DNA of 64,000 bases from Trichostrongylus colubriformis (Eukaryota; Nematoda; Chromadorea; Rhabditida; Trichostrongylidae): contig OZ022257.1 of NCBI GenBank assembly GCA_963978905.1, positions 51,602,873 to 51,666,872 on the forward strand, read 5' to 3'. Under the pieces are notes generated by a model. That model did no database searches and was not told the origin of the DNA. It saw nothing but the letters and a program-made list of their open reading frames with translations. The translations under genes were made by a program, and so were the position numbers. Shown piece after piece: positions 1-12,740 of the stretch. Numbering within the stretch: the first letter of the stretch is position 1; each line of letters opens with the position of its first letter.

Positions 1-434
1 GGGTTCGTTGAAATCGATTCAAGAAATCCAGCCGGCCGCGATCGTTGTTCTGCTCTCGCCAGCAACTCGCCCAGCTGATGAACTGCAGCACGACACGCCG
101 TGGTGCGGGATCATGATAACACCTCAAGCGGCGTTTCTTTCAATGCGAGTTTCGCTACACATCACCTCTTCTGACGTGGAAGGCTTGTTTTTAGAGAGCA
201 TGTATTCCCAGTTCTTACTTTCTCCTTATCCCTCCCGATACCTTTAATATACCATCAATAGAGACGTCAAAAAAAAAGTGGAGCGATGAGAGACAGATCC
301 ACCGCAGGCACTCTGGCTACACAATGACTGATAAAATTATCTCATTCATAGCCTTTGAGATTTTGAGGCGTCTTATGTGGTTGCTCTTTCTTTGACTGGA
401 ATGCAATGAGTCAAAGACTTCGTACCTTTTTCAG
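1..434. other. Gene A intron (5' end of gene outside window)
   Basis: No exon is visible before position 435. The exon at 435 begins in phase 1, so at least one upstream coding exon lies before the window; by analogy with gene B it should hold the start codon and membrane segment. The 79-residue open frame at 8-247 has no membrane segment and no family resemblance. Confidence 0.5.
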
Positions 435-3400
435 AATGCAAGTCACCAAGCAAATCACCAACTGTAAGTGATATGTCATCTTGAATTATTGCTGCACTGC
501 AATACCCGCTTTAGCTACAACCTCGAAGAATGGAATCTGCGCATCTTAACGCGAACGAGTTTACCCACACCGGTGCATTGAAGCTAGACCAAAGGCTGAA
601 AGGACCTGTGGTCAGTTCAGATTAAGTTTTCTATGATAAAAATGCAACCCCTTCAGTCACGTTTCAGCAGACTGTTGTTTTTTTTTGTGATAACCTCCCG
701 GATGAATAACATGAAAATCACTTGTGCTCCTTTGGAACCCTCACATCCTCTCAGGCAGAGTGCATAATCGTGGAGTTTGCGTTTTTGCGAGACGGGGTCT
801 GCGGGAAGCGTTAAAGGTATGTATGGATTTGAAAGATGACGGGATTCGCGTTTATGTGGAATGTGCAGCAAGGATTACATGCATTCGATCTCCAGGCTCT
901 GTTCGTTAGAGGATTTAGAGGAAAGAAAATGCCACAGTCCCGCATATTTACAAAAGCACAGTTTTCACGCTTTTTCGGATCGGTGTGTATGTAATCCCTC
1001 TCCGCAGCTCTCACGAAAAATAGAGATGCCCCAATCCCACAAAAACCGAATTCCGCGATTTCAAATCGATACCTATCTAATCCTTTTCCGCAGATTCCAC
1101 CATTATGAACGCAGGCTCACGTGACGATATTTTAGATTCTGCTTATTCACCTTGCCGCGCTACATCCAGCTTCGGAAGAGATCCCTATACTCGTCCTCTA
1201 TTAAGAGTGCTTCTGAATAAAAGCGAATCTTTCACTTATACATTCAAGGTTACTCTAACATTCTTCGTGATAGTGGCGACAAGAAGGAGCTTCCAGTTTG
1301 CCCATGGAGCTAAAACAGGGTGCTAAAGAACTCAGTAGTAGCTAGAAGTATATGTAGCACAATGAACTACGCGGAGCCCCGAAAGCCGTACCGCAGCGCG
1401 ATCAGCAATAGTGGTCCGATTCTGTGTTCATACGTTGCAAAGCTGCCTCTGTGATCATGCAAAAGAACGACCACAGAACAGCAGAATCGTTGGATCGATA
1501 TGTATGCAATGTTCACTCAGAGTGTAAACGGGCTGAAAAGTATTCGCAAGAAACAGGAACTTCTGTCATCCCAGCCAGCCCTTCCGGACGGACGACGTAT
1601 GCTAGGCTCATTGAGTGTACCGCACAAAATGCCATTTGCAATGGCAGCGCTAACATGAGTGGAGCCTCCCACAGCAATCATTGTGGTGAAGGATTGTAAC
1701 ACCACAGTTGGTTCTGTTCAACGTAGTAGCGAGCACAGAGTTGAGGAGGAGCCGTCAAACGCACCTATCATAAAAACAGAGTGCTGTGTAGACTGATGAA
1801 CTACTTATTAGTGAAACTCAGTCTAGGTTTTCTTCCCAGACGAGCACGGTAGCAATGAGCGGTCTCCGAGAGGCTTGATAGGCTCGAGCGTAAAGGATGT
1901 GTGGCGATTGGTCCAATTTTCGCTTCGCGGCGCCGTCGGCACGGCTTGTTGCAGTCGTTTGGATTCCGCTCAAGACGCAAGAGGGGCTAATAGTGTGAGA
2001 GATCTTGAGTAATTGCAGGTTGGAAGCTTCGAAAGTTTGCCATATTGTTGTTGTTGCTGTTTCAACAGATGAAGCTGCAAACGACTCGCACTCGGCGCGG
2101 GCGCACGCGCGGAAATACCACCAATCGCCACACATCTGAGCGTAGACTAGCTGGGATCCGATAATTGGATAGTCCCTGTGTTCGAGCTGATTGCCAGCGC
2201 CTCACCACTAGTATTGTTATGGCAGAATTCGGCATCATTGCCTGTGGCTGCGATGTAATCCGGGTGCATGATCCAGAGGTGCCTCCATATGGTAGAATCT
2301 TGAAGCGATTATCGAGTCTTGCGCCTTATCTTGAGCATAATCGCTTTAGGACCTACCTGCCACTACAGCTCTCTTGACTTCGGGCATTACGTCGACCACC
2401 GTGGGCGCGCCTTGTGGAATTCTCTTTTAAAGGTACCCGGCCCTGTCACATCACCTTTCGTAGTATCAACAGTACAGTTTAATGAACAAAATCACAGATA
2501 CTCGGACTTATAACGACGGATTATTTGCAGAATTCTTTCTTACAGAAACACTCTTTGGAGGGCATGAGCGAAGGAAGTTTACGCAATGTCGAATTTGATC
2601 CACACCTGAACGAGATCGTCGACATTGGGACCAATGTCGATATAATGAGTGTAAGTCATTACACCTTTTTACTCCACACCATAAACTCAGCCTAAATATA
2701 GCCAACTGACCACATTAATTAACAATAAGGATAAGATGGACAAAGTTTTCGGCGTCATCAATGTCCTCCCATTCTAGTTCCATTCATTATCGTGATGGCA
2801 GGTGAATGCGATATGACCCTACAATCACATGCGGGGCCAACTGATGTACAAGCCAGTGCTTCCATCTCCTCATAAGAGCCCCAGGGCGGTGGACGGTTGG
2901 CTTGGCCTGGGCGAATATTGGTGTGGGATTTGATTCCCGTACTATGAAAGTGGGGTGCGCGTCACTTGTCACTCTATACCACCTCCCCCCCCCCCCCCCC
3001 GCCCTCCCCGACCCCTAACTAGCAATGAGAAGTATTTTCACCGTATTTCACTTGTCCAACCCTTAAAGGAATCGTCCACGGAAAATGAGTTTTTGTGTTA
3101 CCCATGTGTTTATGTTGTAATTGCCTAATGTTGGCCTCATGCAAAATTTCACGCGAAAAAATGTGAATCTGGCTGAGATACAGCACCACAAAGTGCAGTC
3201 CCAGTGGGCGGGGCCTCCTTGTAAAAGCCTCGTCCCGTCTTCCACCGTCGTTGAAAACGGAGAGTGGGACTGTTTACGTAACCTTCTGTTCCTACGATGC
3301 GTCTCCGACCACGGCGGACGCGGTACGAGGCTTTTACACCGAGGCCCCGCCCACTGGGACCGCACTTTGTGGCGCTGTATCTCAGCCAGATTCACATTTT

Positions 3401-6400
3401 TTCGCGTGAAATTTTGCATGAGGCCAACATTAGGCAAATACAACATAAATATATGGGTAACACAAAAACTCATTTTCCGTGGACGATTCCTTTAAGTAGC
3501 GAGGAGAAGTATTTTCACTGTATTTCACTCTCGTTTACAGGCGGCGACAGAAAATGAAAAGACTGGTGGCAAATCTGAAAGAGTGAGTGTTACACTGCCT
3601 ATTGATCGTTTTCTGTATTCATAAGATCAAATGAGAGATTAACTCATCAAAGAGAATATATCTCATCCTCATACGATGGTTAACTTGATGAAGTGCCACG
3701 CACGTGCAACGCGTATCTGCTTCGAATGAAAAAAAGACAAGCTCCAGGACGGACGATCGTTTGTCCAAATATAATCGAAATTTGCTTTTTGTTGCTAAAT
3801 GCCCTTCCATTGAAATAATATTCAAAGACAGCAAGCCATAAGCATCCTAGACAGCCTTCATTGGTGCAAAATCAGTAAAATTTGCGCTTTCGCATGTTGC
3901 TGGAAAATCACTAAAATACATAAATATCGATCAGGGGAATGGTGGAAAAGCAGTACCGTGAAATCCGTGAAAATTATTGGATACATATCGATTTCTGAAC
4001 TCTAATCACTTGGGAGGATCGGGAACAAGCATGGGAAACTGGTATGTTTTGGATGTTGTGGTGAGTAGAACCTGCGGAAAAGGTATCTATCGATTGGGAA
4101 AATCATTAAACTGTGGTTTGAGTGTTAGCGAGTAATTTGCCTTCTGCCGCTCAACGCCCTCTCATTGGAACTATATTCAAAAATAATGCCAGCGATAACC
4201 ACTCCTAGACAGCCTTCATAGGGGTGAAATCAATAGAATTCGCGCTTTCGCCAAGTTGCTGGGAAATTCTTTTCCTGGTTGAGTCGAAAATGTAAGGTGT
4301 ATCCAACATATTTGGTCGTATAAGTCAAAGCTTGCATTTCTTCCCTCTTAGGCTTCGACGAAGACGGACCATGATACCAGGGGTTAGCCAGTAATATTGG
4401 GTTGAGGAATAAGTCCCCGGCGTTTTTTTAAATCCCGTTTTTCACATTGTTCCCGCTATCTTTCGTCAAAGCTTATATATCTTTACGATAGAGCTTTTTC
4501 TGCTCTACAAAATGCTACTATCTGTTTTTTGATTCCTTCGAGTACCTAATATTTATGAGCTTAGAAATGAAGTAAGCTGGGCAAAAAATTGACACTTGCA
4601 CACCTCATCTTTCTTTTCTGTTATCGAGATTAAAAAATGTATGTGTATATGCTTTCGTTAGAGCTTTGTTAGCTCTATAGAATGGTACCACTTTTTATTT
4701 GAATCGCTCAACTTTTTGCTCTTTTTAAGACTCACAAATGCAATACTCGCAAAAGTGTGCACTTTCGATCTCCTTTTCCTCGCCTACCGTCGAGATTGGA
4801 GAAGATGTGCATATACGCATTCGATAGAGCTTTTTTTGTTCTACAAGAATATACCACTACTCTTTATATTTTAGCATGTAGGAATAAGTTTCCACCTGTT
4901 TTTCAATTCAAAATTGCGTAATGAAAACGAATTTTTTTGCCAGAGTGTCGTCTATCATTCGATAGAGCTTTCTTCGTTCTACAAAAGAAAGCTTACGGTT
5001 TTTATTAGAATTTATTTTTGCCCTTTTTTAGAAGATTCAAAAGTCGACGAAATCGAGCATTTTCGACCCCATGTGACGAAAATGCACGATTTCGTCGACT
5101 TTCAAACGATCTAAAGAACGGCAAAAATTTATTTGAACAAAAACCGTAAATACCGTTTTGTAGAGCGAAGGAAGCTCTATTGAATGATAGGAGACACTCT
5201 GGCGAAAAAATTCGTTTTCATTACGCAATTTTGAATTGAAAAACAGGTGGAAACTTATTCCTACATGCTAAAATATGAGAGGATACTAAAGAGTAGTGGT
5301 ATATTCTTGTAGAGCAAAAAAAGCTCTATCGAATGCGTATATGCACATCTTCTCCAATCTCGATGATAGGCGAGCAAAAGGAGATAACGAAAGTGCACAC
5401 TTTTGCGAGTATTGCATTTGTGAGTCTTAAAAACAGCAAAAAGTTGAGCGATTCAAATAAAGAGTGGTACCATTCTGTAGAGCTAAAAAAACTCTATCGA
5501 AAGCATATACGATAGCAGAAGAGAAAGATGAGGTGCGCAAGTGTCAATTTTTTGCCTTCAGCTTACTTCATTATAAAGCTCATAAATATTAGGTATTCGA
5601 AGGAATCAAAAAACAGATAGCAGCATTTTGTAGAGCAGAAAAAGCTCTATCGAAAAGATATATAAGCTTTGACGAAAGATAGCGGGAACAATGTGAAAAA
5701 CGGGATTTAAAAAAACGGCGGGGACTTATTCCTCAACCCGATATATTAACAACCTTTGTGCTTTTCCAAGCAAAACAAGACTGATCCTTCTCCACTCATA
5801 CTGCGAAAATGCTTAAAGACACCGTAAGGGAGTAATTTTGGCTCACGGTAGAACAGACGTAGTGTGGACGAGTTCAAGTGGCCGCCATTGCACAAACTCG
5901 CCAATTTGACGCCTTGGCATGTTGCCAAGAGAAGACGTTTCCATTATAAAGTTGTTCATTCCTTTTACCTTCTCCTTTGTTCTTTCTTATACTGTTTTTA
6001 GATGTACTTACATGAATGTTAATGTAGTTGGGAATGGCTACTCCACTGCGCTGGGAGTCAGGTGCTACAACTAAAGTTGGCCCGCGGCCGTCTCCTACAG
6101 CGGACAACTCGGAACGCCAGTGCGATGATGCGAATTAGGCGCGAATACACACCGCAGCGATGCACTTTTGAATTCGGGTTTTTTCACCGATTATCGCTTC
6201 TTACCTTCTGCGTTCGTTACGAAATGCTCATTTCTTTGTATGTTTCTCTTGTTTCGGACCCCCTTCCGGTTCCTTTAAGTGCTATATTCTCGTTTCCATG
6301 ATATTGCAATCCACGATTATGCCAACCACAAATTATTTGATCCGTCAAGAAATCGTCATTTCGACAGTCCTCTTGATCGATAAACATCTAAGGCTTGATC

Positions 6401-9400
6401 GATACACATGTAACGCTTCTCTACAAGCTCTATGGAAAACGAATGCCACCTTTTTCAACGCACCCTTAATGGGTCGTTCACGAAAATTGAATCTTTTGCA
6501 ATACTGCTCACATTCTATTTTGAAAATCGACATCTGTAGACGGATTGATCGACGCAAACCGTCGCACAGTCATGACTTCGTTTAAAGTGGATAAAATGAG
6601 AGGAACTTGGAAGTCTCAAATTCGTCCCGACAGGACCATTCCAACGATCTATAGAACGTCGAATTTGGAAAAGTAGGTCAGCAGCTTCTTGGTGAAATGT
6701 GAGAGAATTCTTTTTCATTCTCAGGTAGAACTCGACTTTTTGGACCTACATTCACATGTTCAATTGTTTAGCCCATGTCACGCACAAACATCATATTTCA
6801 GGTAATTATCTAAGTTTCGGGACACCCTCAGCAAAAGTTTTTCACGACATTTTCGAAAGTTTATAAGGTCACTTCTCGAATGCAGTAATTAGAACAAATC
6901 GCTCACCTTCCTTATGTAGAATGTATATCTTCTTCAAATTCATGATTTACAGCATCGTTTGAGCATAACTATTATTGTATAAATATAGGATCAGCTTTTT
7001 GAAATACTCGATCGATTGTGACGGAATGAGCCTAAAACATTCAGGATTGTCGTGATAAGCTCTTGCTGAAAAGATTTCTGAAACTTCAAGATAAATTGCT
7101 GGAAAATATTCGTGCGGAACAAGTGCGAGCAATAATCGAACATGTGAATGTAAGACAAAGCAGACGGAGTCTCGCCTTCGGGTAAAAAAAGAATGTTCGC
7201 AGCTTTCACCGAAGAGCCGCTGACCTACTTTTCCGAATTTGACTTTTCATTAGCCGCTGAACTTGCACAATCGAGACGAATCTGAAGCTTCCAATTCTTC
7301 TAATTTTATTCATTTTGACGAAGTTATGACTGTGCAACAGTTTGGAGCGATCAATCCGTCGCCAGGTGTCGGTTTTTCAATAAATGAGAGTGGTATTGTA
7401 TTTTTCCCAACAATGCACTGCATGAGTTCAATGGAAACCGTGTGTCAAGTTTCGTGCAAAAAAGAACTGAAACCTCAAAAGGCAGAGAGCTTTGAAAACC
7501 TAACTTTGCGGACAATTCATGGACGTATGGGTGGAGCTTAATGCGATTCCTGGGTTGCTCGTCAAAGGTGGTCGTATGTAAGCTGACACGCTGTATAAGA
7601 AAACGAGAAATGTAAAAATCAGAAAAAAAAATGTTACAATGAAAACAGGAAAAGTCTCTGAACCGAAGTACCACAACGAGTTATAACTTGTACAACAAGT
7701 TATGACTTGTGTAACAAGGTCTAACTTGTACCGTCGCAATTATCGCCGAAAACCCTGAAAAACCTTCGGTGGAATTGAAACGACTGACGCTTTTCAATCT
7801 TGGGTGTAGCGTTAGGATCGTGGATCGCCGCGCGCGACGAAATTCGGGCGACTTCAACGCTGAGTGGTACGGTACTCGCAACGCAGCTTTGCAGTGGGTG
7901 CAATAAAGCGCTCCGCCTCATAGGTTGCGTTGCCCTTTGTTCAAACGTGGAGTGGTTGAAAACTTCGAATAGATAAGACCTAACCATAATCCTTAGTTAT
8001 CGAAACCGACTAGAAGAAAAAAAAAGACTGTTCGAAGAAGCGGCAGTAGAGGCGAAACAATAGCGCTTCAGTGCCTAGCTTGTATAATAAAAAAAGGTGC
8101 TACTATAAAGGGGGGGGGGGGTGACAGCTTGCTGAATGTTGAACAATACCGTTAGTTTTACAAGATCATACAGGTATATGTATGTTAACTAGTATGTGCT
8201 AGTTGATCGAAGTCGTTCAAAATCTGCCGCGTGCGAGGATCCACGTCCTAACGCTCGTCTCCCTTCGATTTTCGCTCTACTTTCTACCACAAAAACGTAA
8301 TTGTGACCCATTGGTGCTATCGTTACATATGGAAGCATGAATTTTTGCACAAATTTCCATTTGGTATGATTCAAATTCCGACAAAAATAAATCCCAACTC
8401 AACAATGTTCAGGAGTCTCATGTGATAAAAGAAAGGAATAAGATTCCAGTGAAAACGGTGCCGATTGGAGCATATTCAAAGGTACGCCTAATGATTTAAT
8501 CGAGTTCAAAAGGTTACATTCCAAGTATGCAGTTAAAAGAGGCGTCGAAAATTGGGTCTAGGTTGGAAACCACGGGTTTTAACTTCAGCCTGTGATCTTG
8601 TGACAGCTTGTGGCCTTTGGTCGTGTGTCGTAGGTTATTTCGACAATTCGCTCATGCGAATCCTATCCTCCGTTCAGGTATACTCCACTGTATTCATGAC
8701 TGGGCTATGTACCGTGACAAAATACTTTAAAACGTCAATTTTCGATATGAGAGGAAACTAAGAATGAGAAATTCGTTGGTTACTACTGATAATGATATGT
8801 CAAGCGCGTGCTAACCCCTATGATGGTCCGACACCTTGTAGGAGTAACTGATCTATTAGATATGTGCTGAACGCGTCTTTCCGACATGATTCAAAGGTAG
8901 AGGTAGAGGCAGTCAGGCTGTAAGTTATTGCCGAATATCGAAAATCATTGAATACGGACGTCTGGTGCTTATTAGTACGAAAGTGAAGAAAAACGGAAGG
9001 GACGGTTAAAAACCCGAGAAACAGAACTAACTTATCACCGTTGCCTCCGCTTAGAGGCCGGCTATGTTGAAAGGCACGGGCTCTGATAAAACAGGTGGGC
9101 GCTGTTGAATAAGATGACTCCTATAAAGCCCGAGGAGGCTCCTTTTTATAATGAATTCCATGCGTTGTTTTTTCAGACTCGTAGTTTTCATATGTATGGC
9201 TTACTTAGCGAGTCCTCGTTTTCTCACATTATCCCTAACACTGTCCTCAAGCACACCCTGGACACTGTAGTACATGGTCGATTCTACGTGGCAATTGATC
9301 AATCAATAAACTGCCATGACTACATCTTGTACTATTGTACTATAAGCGGGTTATTGTACTATAGGCGCATCACGGACCCCATAAATACTCAAAGGCAGTG

Positions 9401-12400
9401 ATGAGCAGTGAACTCGCGTTGAAAAAGCCCGGCTTGGAGCCTTATCACGATCCTGCAGCACGTCGTGTCGTTCGGCAGTTCATCGTGCGCTTCCGCCGTT
9501 TTATTTCGTTCTTTCCCCCTATTAGACTGCTGATCGTGAGTACCCCTATTTCATATTACCATCTGCCAATTTCCTCCTTACAATGTCTTTAAGTGTAAAA
9601 TGCATTTCATACCACAAGGGAGAAACTCAATGAATATGAGATGGCTTTCATACCTCACTATAAACAAAGCAGAGAAACCTAAAAGCGTCGAAACTAACAT
9701 GGGCTTCACCGACAACCCCTCATCTTGCCCAGGGATTTGGCACGGGCGGTCGCATGCCGGTGAAGGACTCAATTCCCACCTCCATCTTCCAAATTCTCGA
9801 GCGTTTTACGAGTGCAATGGAAATACAGGTGAGCGCTAGAGAGCGCTTGGAGTAAGTTACTTGTGCTTGTGGGAGACAAACGAGGTCGAGGGTCTAGCGC
9901 TGGCAGGTACGCTAGAACCAGACACACACAGAATAACAGGACAGTTGAGTGCAGAGGGCATCGACGATTCAGGACGCGGACAGGAAAATGACTGATTCTT
10001 GGGACGGTTTTAGGCTCAATGGTGGGGTAGACTGAAACACACCGAGTCACAGTTGCGCGGTAGAACCCGAGTGCGCGAATCTTTTCACCACTTTTAGGCA
10101 GAATGGCCAAAATGTAAACAACTGTGTATGCGCCTATGTGACGGAGATCCTGGTTGTGAAGAAGTCGTGCACAAGTCACCACAGCTACCCTAAAAACCCT
10201 AAAAAGCTAGACGAATGCTGTAGAAGGTCTGCCTCATCTCCTCAGAGACCTCAGTTTCCAATTACGGTCCATGAACAAAGTCTAATTCAATATTTAAAGA
10301 AGTCACCAAGTAGTTTCATTGGGCCTATCATGAAAGGAGGGAAGGCCGGTTTTACGGATGTCGCAAGCTGATATTAGACGAACAAACATGGGCTTTTTTT
10401 TTCAAACATCTATGTATTATTATACAGGGGGTGCCAAAAAAAGTAATTTTGCCCACGGCTCACATCTGCCAATTATACAAAACATAGAGAAACGAAAAAG
10501 ATATAAGTATTGAGGCAAAATATTCCCGAAATGTTCCTATAAAAGCAGGAACAAGCTGTGGCTCCCTACGTTCACCTTTATAAAAATATGAAGCTTTCCT
10601 TCGGCGCAGTCGGGCTTCGGAGTACCTACAGTATCAAGGTCCGCGTAAAACGGTGAAGCCAGGCTTTGTGGTAGGTCTTCTGTGGGAAGCTTTCTGAGGA
10701 TTGGCCCTTCGGTCCATGGAAGTCACAGAGTCCCTGCTGCTTGGACAAGGCTGCTATGATCCGAAGTGTCATTTTCATGCCCAAATCCGCTTTCGGAGGG
10801 GTTTCAGTAGTGAGGGCACGTTTTGGCTCTTAAAAACGAAGAGCGCTGGAAACCCGGAAAAAACGGAATGTTAAAGAACACCACTCAGTATGAATCCCCG
10901 TATGTACACAGAGTGAACGGACCTCAGCAAGGTTGTGAACGAGGGCGACGAAATTTCGGATTTTGCCCAGTTGAGGTGACACATCTTGTTCACTCTTTCC
11001 TCGCTCTCGTTCCTGCTCGTGCAGAAGGCTGCCACGGAGTATAGTGATAGAGTGAGGTCTGCTCTTGAATCTGGGGATGGAAATACCTTAACAGAATTTG
11101 CTGTAGTTCGACTAAAATGGGGTTGAAAGTGGAGGAGAGAAAATTACTTTTTTTGGCATTCCCTGTATATCAAGGTTATCATGTAGTCATTATGCTATGG
11201 TATGTTCATATGAAATAAACATACTATTTCAGCCTGCCGATAGAGGATCGAATAAATCACGGTGGAAGCGTGTTCAAAGCAATAAGTTGAAGGTTTACAA
11301 TCCTAAACTTAAGGTAACAGAATCATAGAATCCTCCAGATTTTTGTAGAAAAGTAAAATGGCTCTAAGATACGAAAAAAACATTCAGTTCCAGTAAGTGA
11401 GACAGTCTTGAAATCGTAACTGCCCACAGAAAACTTTTGTACAAAATTAGCATGGACACTACTCCACTACCTTGTTGTCAGGAAGCAGAATTCGAGTCCG
11501 AAACGCAAGGGCTGCCGCTGGCGCTGCGCTACGACAAAGAACTTCCATGCTATACATTTTGCCGTTCCTTCAGTTGATGAGCAAAGCTGGAGTGGAAGCA
11601 TACGGCCTTTTGTCGGCCTATGGCTGGAACCACAGTCATAACTTCAAAGGTACAGCTCGCGCTAATCGGGTTAGTCGAACCTTCCTGGGGCATAGATCTT
11701 TGGCGGAATCGCCAACGGAAAAATGAGTTTTTCTGTCACCCATATATATACGTTGTATTCACCTAATGTAGGCAGCATGCAAAGTTTCACTCGAAAAATC
11801 TGAATCCGGCGAAGCTACAGCACCACAAAGCGTTGGCCAGTTCATCGCGGCCTCCGAGCAAGTACTCACTTCGTAGTCCGCCGCGGTCGAAGACGCACTG
11901 TAGGAACAGAAAATTGCGTAAACAGCCCCATTCTCCGTTGCCAAACGCGGCGGACGACTGGATGGGGCTTTTACTCGGAGGCCCCGCCCATCCGGCCAAG
12001 AATTCAAGGAGTTGTATCTTAGCCGAATTCTCACTTTACTGCGTGAAACTTTGCATGCGATCCTTATTATAAGTATGCAGGTTGCACCTCTTTTGCGCCG
12101 CCACGTGTGCGGTTGCGGCGTTTACCTACTCGAACACACGCTTCCCACACCCACTTCGGCTCCCCGCTGGTCGGCTGAGCCCTGATAATGCATCCTGGGT
12201 GATGTAGCGCTGATGATGCATCCTGGTGACGCAAGAAGGTGCAACCTGAAGCATATTGATCAATCTGGTTATCGCGAGGTATGCCATTGAGGCATTCAAT
12301 CAGCTGTAACATTCCAGATCGAATTTAAGTGCATTGCACGTCCCATAGGTTTTATCAGAGCCACCTAGCCCACTTTCCTATCACATGCACTGATCACGCG

Positions 12401-12563
12401 GAAACTCCGTAGAGACCTATTATTCGTTGAGGAACGGTCACCTGTCAAGCAACCAATGCTAGTTGGATCTTTTATAACACAACCTATTTCAGTAGTCCCT
12501 CCAACCGAGTTCTAGTCGAGAAGAATTTTGATTGAAGTTTTCTTCGTCGAGAAATCTCAGTAA
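435..12563 (+). CDS. Gene A: 3' part of a membrane-protein-like gene of unknown function (paralogue of gene B)
   Basis: I do not recognise the family. Exons inferred from acceptor/donor pairs and a continuous reading phase: 435-463, 515-610, 2546-2650, 3541-3582, 8413-8481, 11233-11313, and a terminal exon starting with TAA at 12561. All junctions after the first exon are phase 0. The 96-nt exon encodes a segment ending LDQRLKGPV; the 105-nt exon encodes FDPHLNEIVDIGTNVD. Both match exons of gene B at 31612-31710 and 31841-31945, and the 29-nt exon matches 31516-31544 in size and phase. The later exons (AATENEKTGG..., ESHVIKERNK..., PADRGSNKSRW...) are polar and basic and have no counterpart in gene B. 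The core exons are well supported by the paralogue; 8413-8481 and 11233-11313 rest on splice sites and phase only; the terminal exon is the least certain. The 5' end is outside the window. By analogy with gene B this would be the cytoplasmic part of a single-pass membrane protein. Confidence 0.62.
2775..2985. repeat. tRNA-like short dispersed repeat, copy 1
   Basis: Shares blocks such as GGCAGGTGAATGCG and a T-arm/B-box-like GATTTGATTCCC with copies at 31050-31265 and 52035-52285. Copy 1 runs into a 16-base C run (2985-3000). The B-box-like block suggests a tRNA-derived SINE; a clear A box was not found. It lies in a gene A intron. Confidence 0.5.
3067..3491. mobile_element. Palindromic TTAA-flanked MITE, intact copy (piggyBac-like target)
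   Basis: A 425-bp foldback: the left arm (GGAATCGTCCACGGAAAATG...) is the near-perfect reverse complement of the right arm (...CATTTTCCGTGGACGATTCC). It is flanked by TTAA at 3063-3066 and 3492-3495. No transposase. Related copies lie at 49662-50086, 28751-29108, 35424-35836, 11706-12070 and 18699-20145. A TTAA target duplication is typical of piggyBac elements; the assignment to that superfamily is inference. It ends 49 bp before the gene A exon at 3541. Confidence 0.85.
4397..5741. mobile_element. 1345-bp near-perfect palindromic element
   Basis: Two arms of about 670 bp, inverted around about 5070, with ends TTGGGTTGAGGAATAAGTCC and its complement, flanked by TA (4395-4396, 5742-5743). 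Each arm holds four degenerate direct repeats around AGAGCTTTTTCTGCTCT-type short hairpins (about 4490, 4660, 4825 and 4960 in the left arm). The arms contain mirrored open frames of 66 and 63 residues (4914-5114 +, 5037-5228 -) beginning MRNENEFF, which are products of the palindrome. TA flanks suggest mobilisation by a mariner/Tc1-type transposase. It sits in a gene A intron. Confidence 0.8.
6562..7345. repeat. Foldback element core with about 150-bp inverted arms
   Basis: The stretch 6562-6712 is the diverged inverted copy of 7195-7345 (shared blocks include GGAAAAGTAGGTCAGC and GCACAGTCAT). Similarity seems to fade outward, and the true ends were not resolved. The spacer 6713-7194 shows nothing recognisable. 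Within a gene A intron. Confidence 0.5.
10425..11165. mobile_element. 741-bp TA-flanked non-autonomous DNA transposon, copy 1
   Basis: Terminal inverted repeats of about 26 bp: CAGGGGGTGCCAAAAAAAGT at the left and its near complement ending GGCATTCCCTG at the right, flanked by TA. The interior is closely similar to 20473-21215. It contains only a short open frame (10823-11044) with no transposase motifs. TA target and ends fit a mariner/Tc1-type parent. It ends 67 bp before the gene A exon at 11233. Confidence 0.85.
11706..12070. mobile_element. Degenerate copy of the palindromic TTAA MITE
   Basis: The left part matches the 3067-3491 element (AATGAGTTTTT, CACCCATAT, GTTGTATT, ACAGCACCACAAAG); the right arm stops before the terminal 60 bp, just where a different short inverted-repeat element (12076-12252) begins. 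Open frames on both strands here are palindrome by-products. Confidence 0.6.
12076..12252. mobile_element. Small inverted-repeat element (about 177 bp)
   Basis: Ends GCAGGTTGCACCTCTTTTGCG and CGCAAGAAGGTGCAACCTGAAGC are inverted repeats. It abuts the truncated right arm of the MITE at 11706-12070, so it probably inserted into or replaced that end. No clear target duplication. Confidence 0.45.
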
Positions 12564-12734
12564 TATACATATTGTACATCATCTATATGTCTACTGCTAT
12601 ACTAAAACTTAGGCCCCATTGTAAACCGCCTCCTCCCTTCCAATTTAAAAATTTAGAAAAAGTATGGTCTTTTTCACTCTAGATTTCGCCCCTTATTAAA
12701 GGAACGTCCCCTTCCCTCTACTTTATAGCTGTCA

Positions 12735-12740
12735 AATAAA
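12735..12740 (+). other. Candidate polyadenylation signal of gene A
   Basis: AATAAA lies about 170 nt after the proposed TAA at 12561-12563, a normal 3' UTR length for a nematode gene. Inference from position only. Confidence 0.4.

Noticed and set aside
3063..3495. Overlapping 124- and 136-residue frames on both strands
   Set aside because: They are mirror translations of the palindromic MITE; the same peptides recur at 49680-50090.
4350..4386. Possible gene A exon after CCCTCTTAG
   Set aside because: The only donor (GTTAGC) is poor and the phase does not fit the phase-0 chain.
6798..6830. Acceptor-like ATATTTCAG in the gene A intron
   Set aside because: The following sequence meets a stop in the needed phase and has no donor.
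9769..10182. 137-residue minus-strand frame
   Set aside because: No motif, no splice context, low-complexity composition; likely chance.
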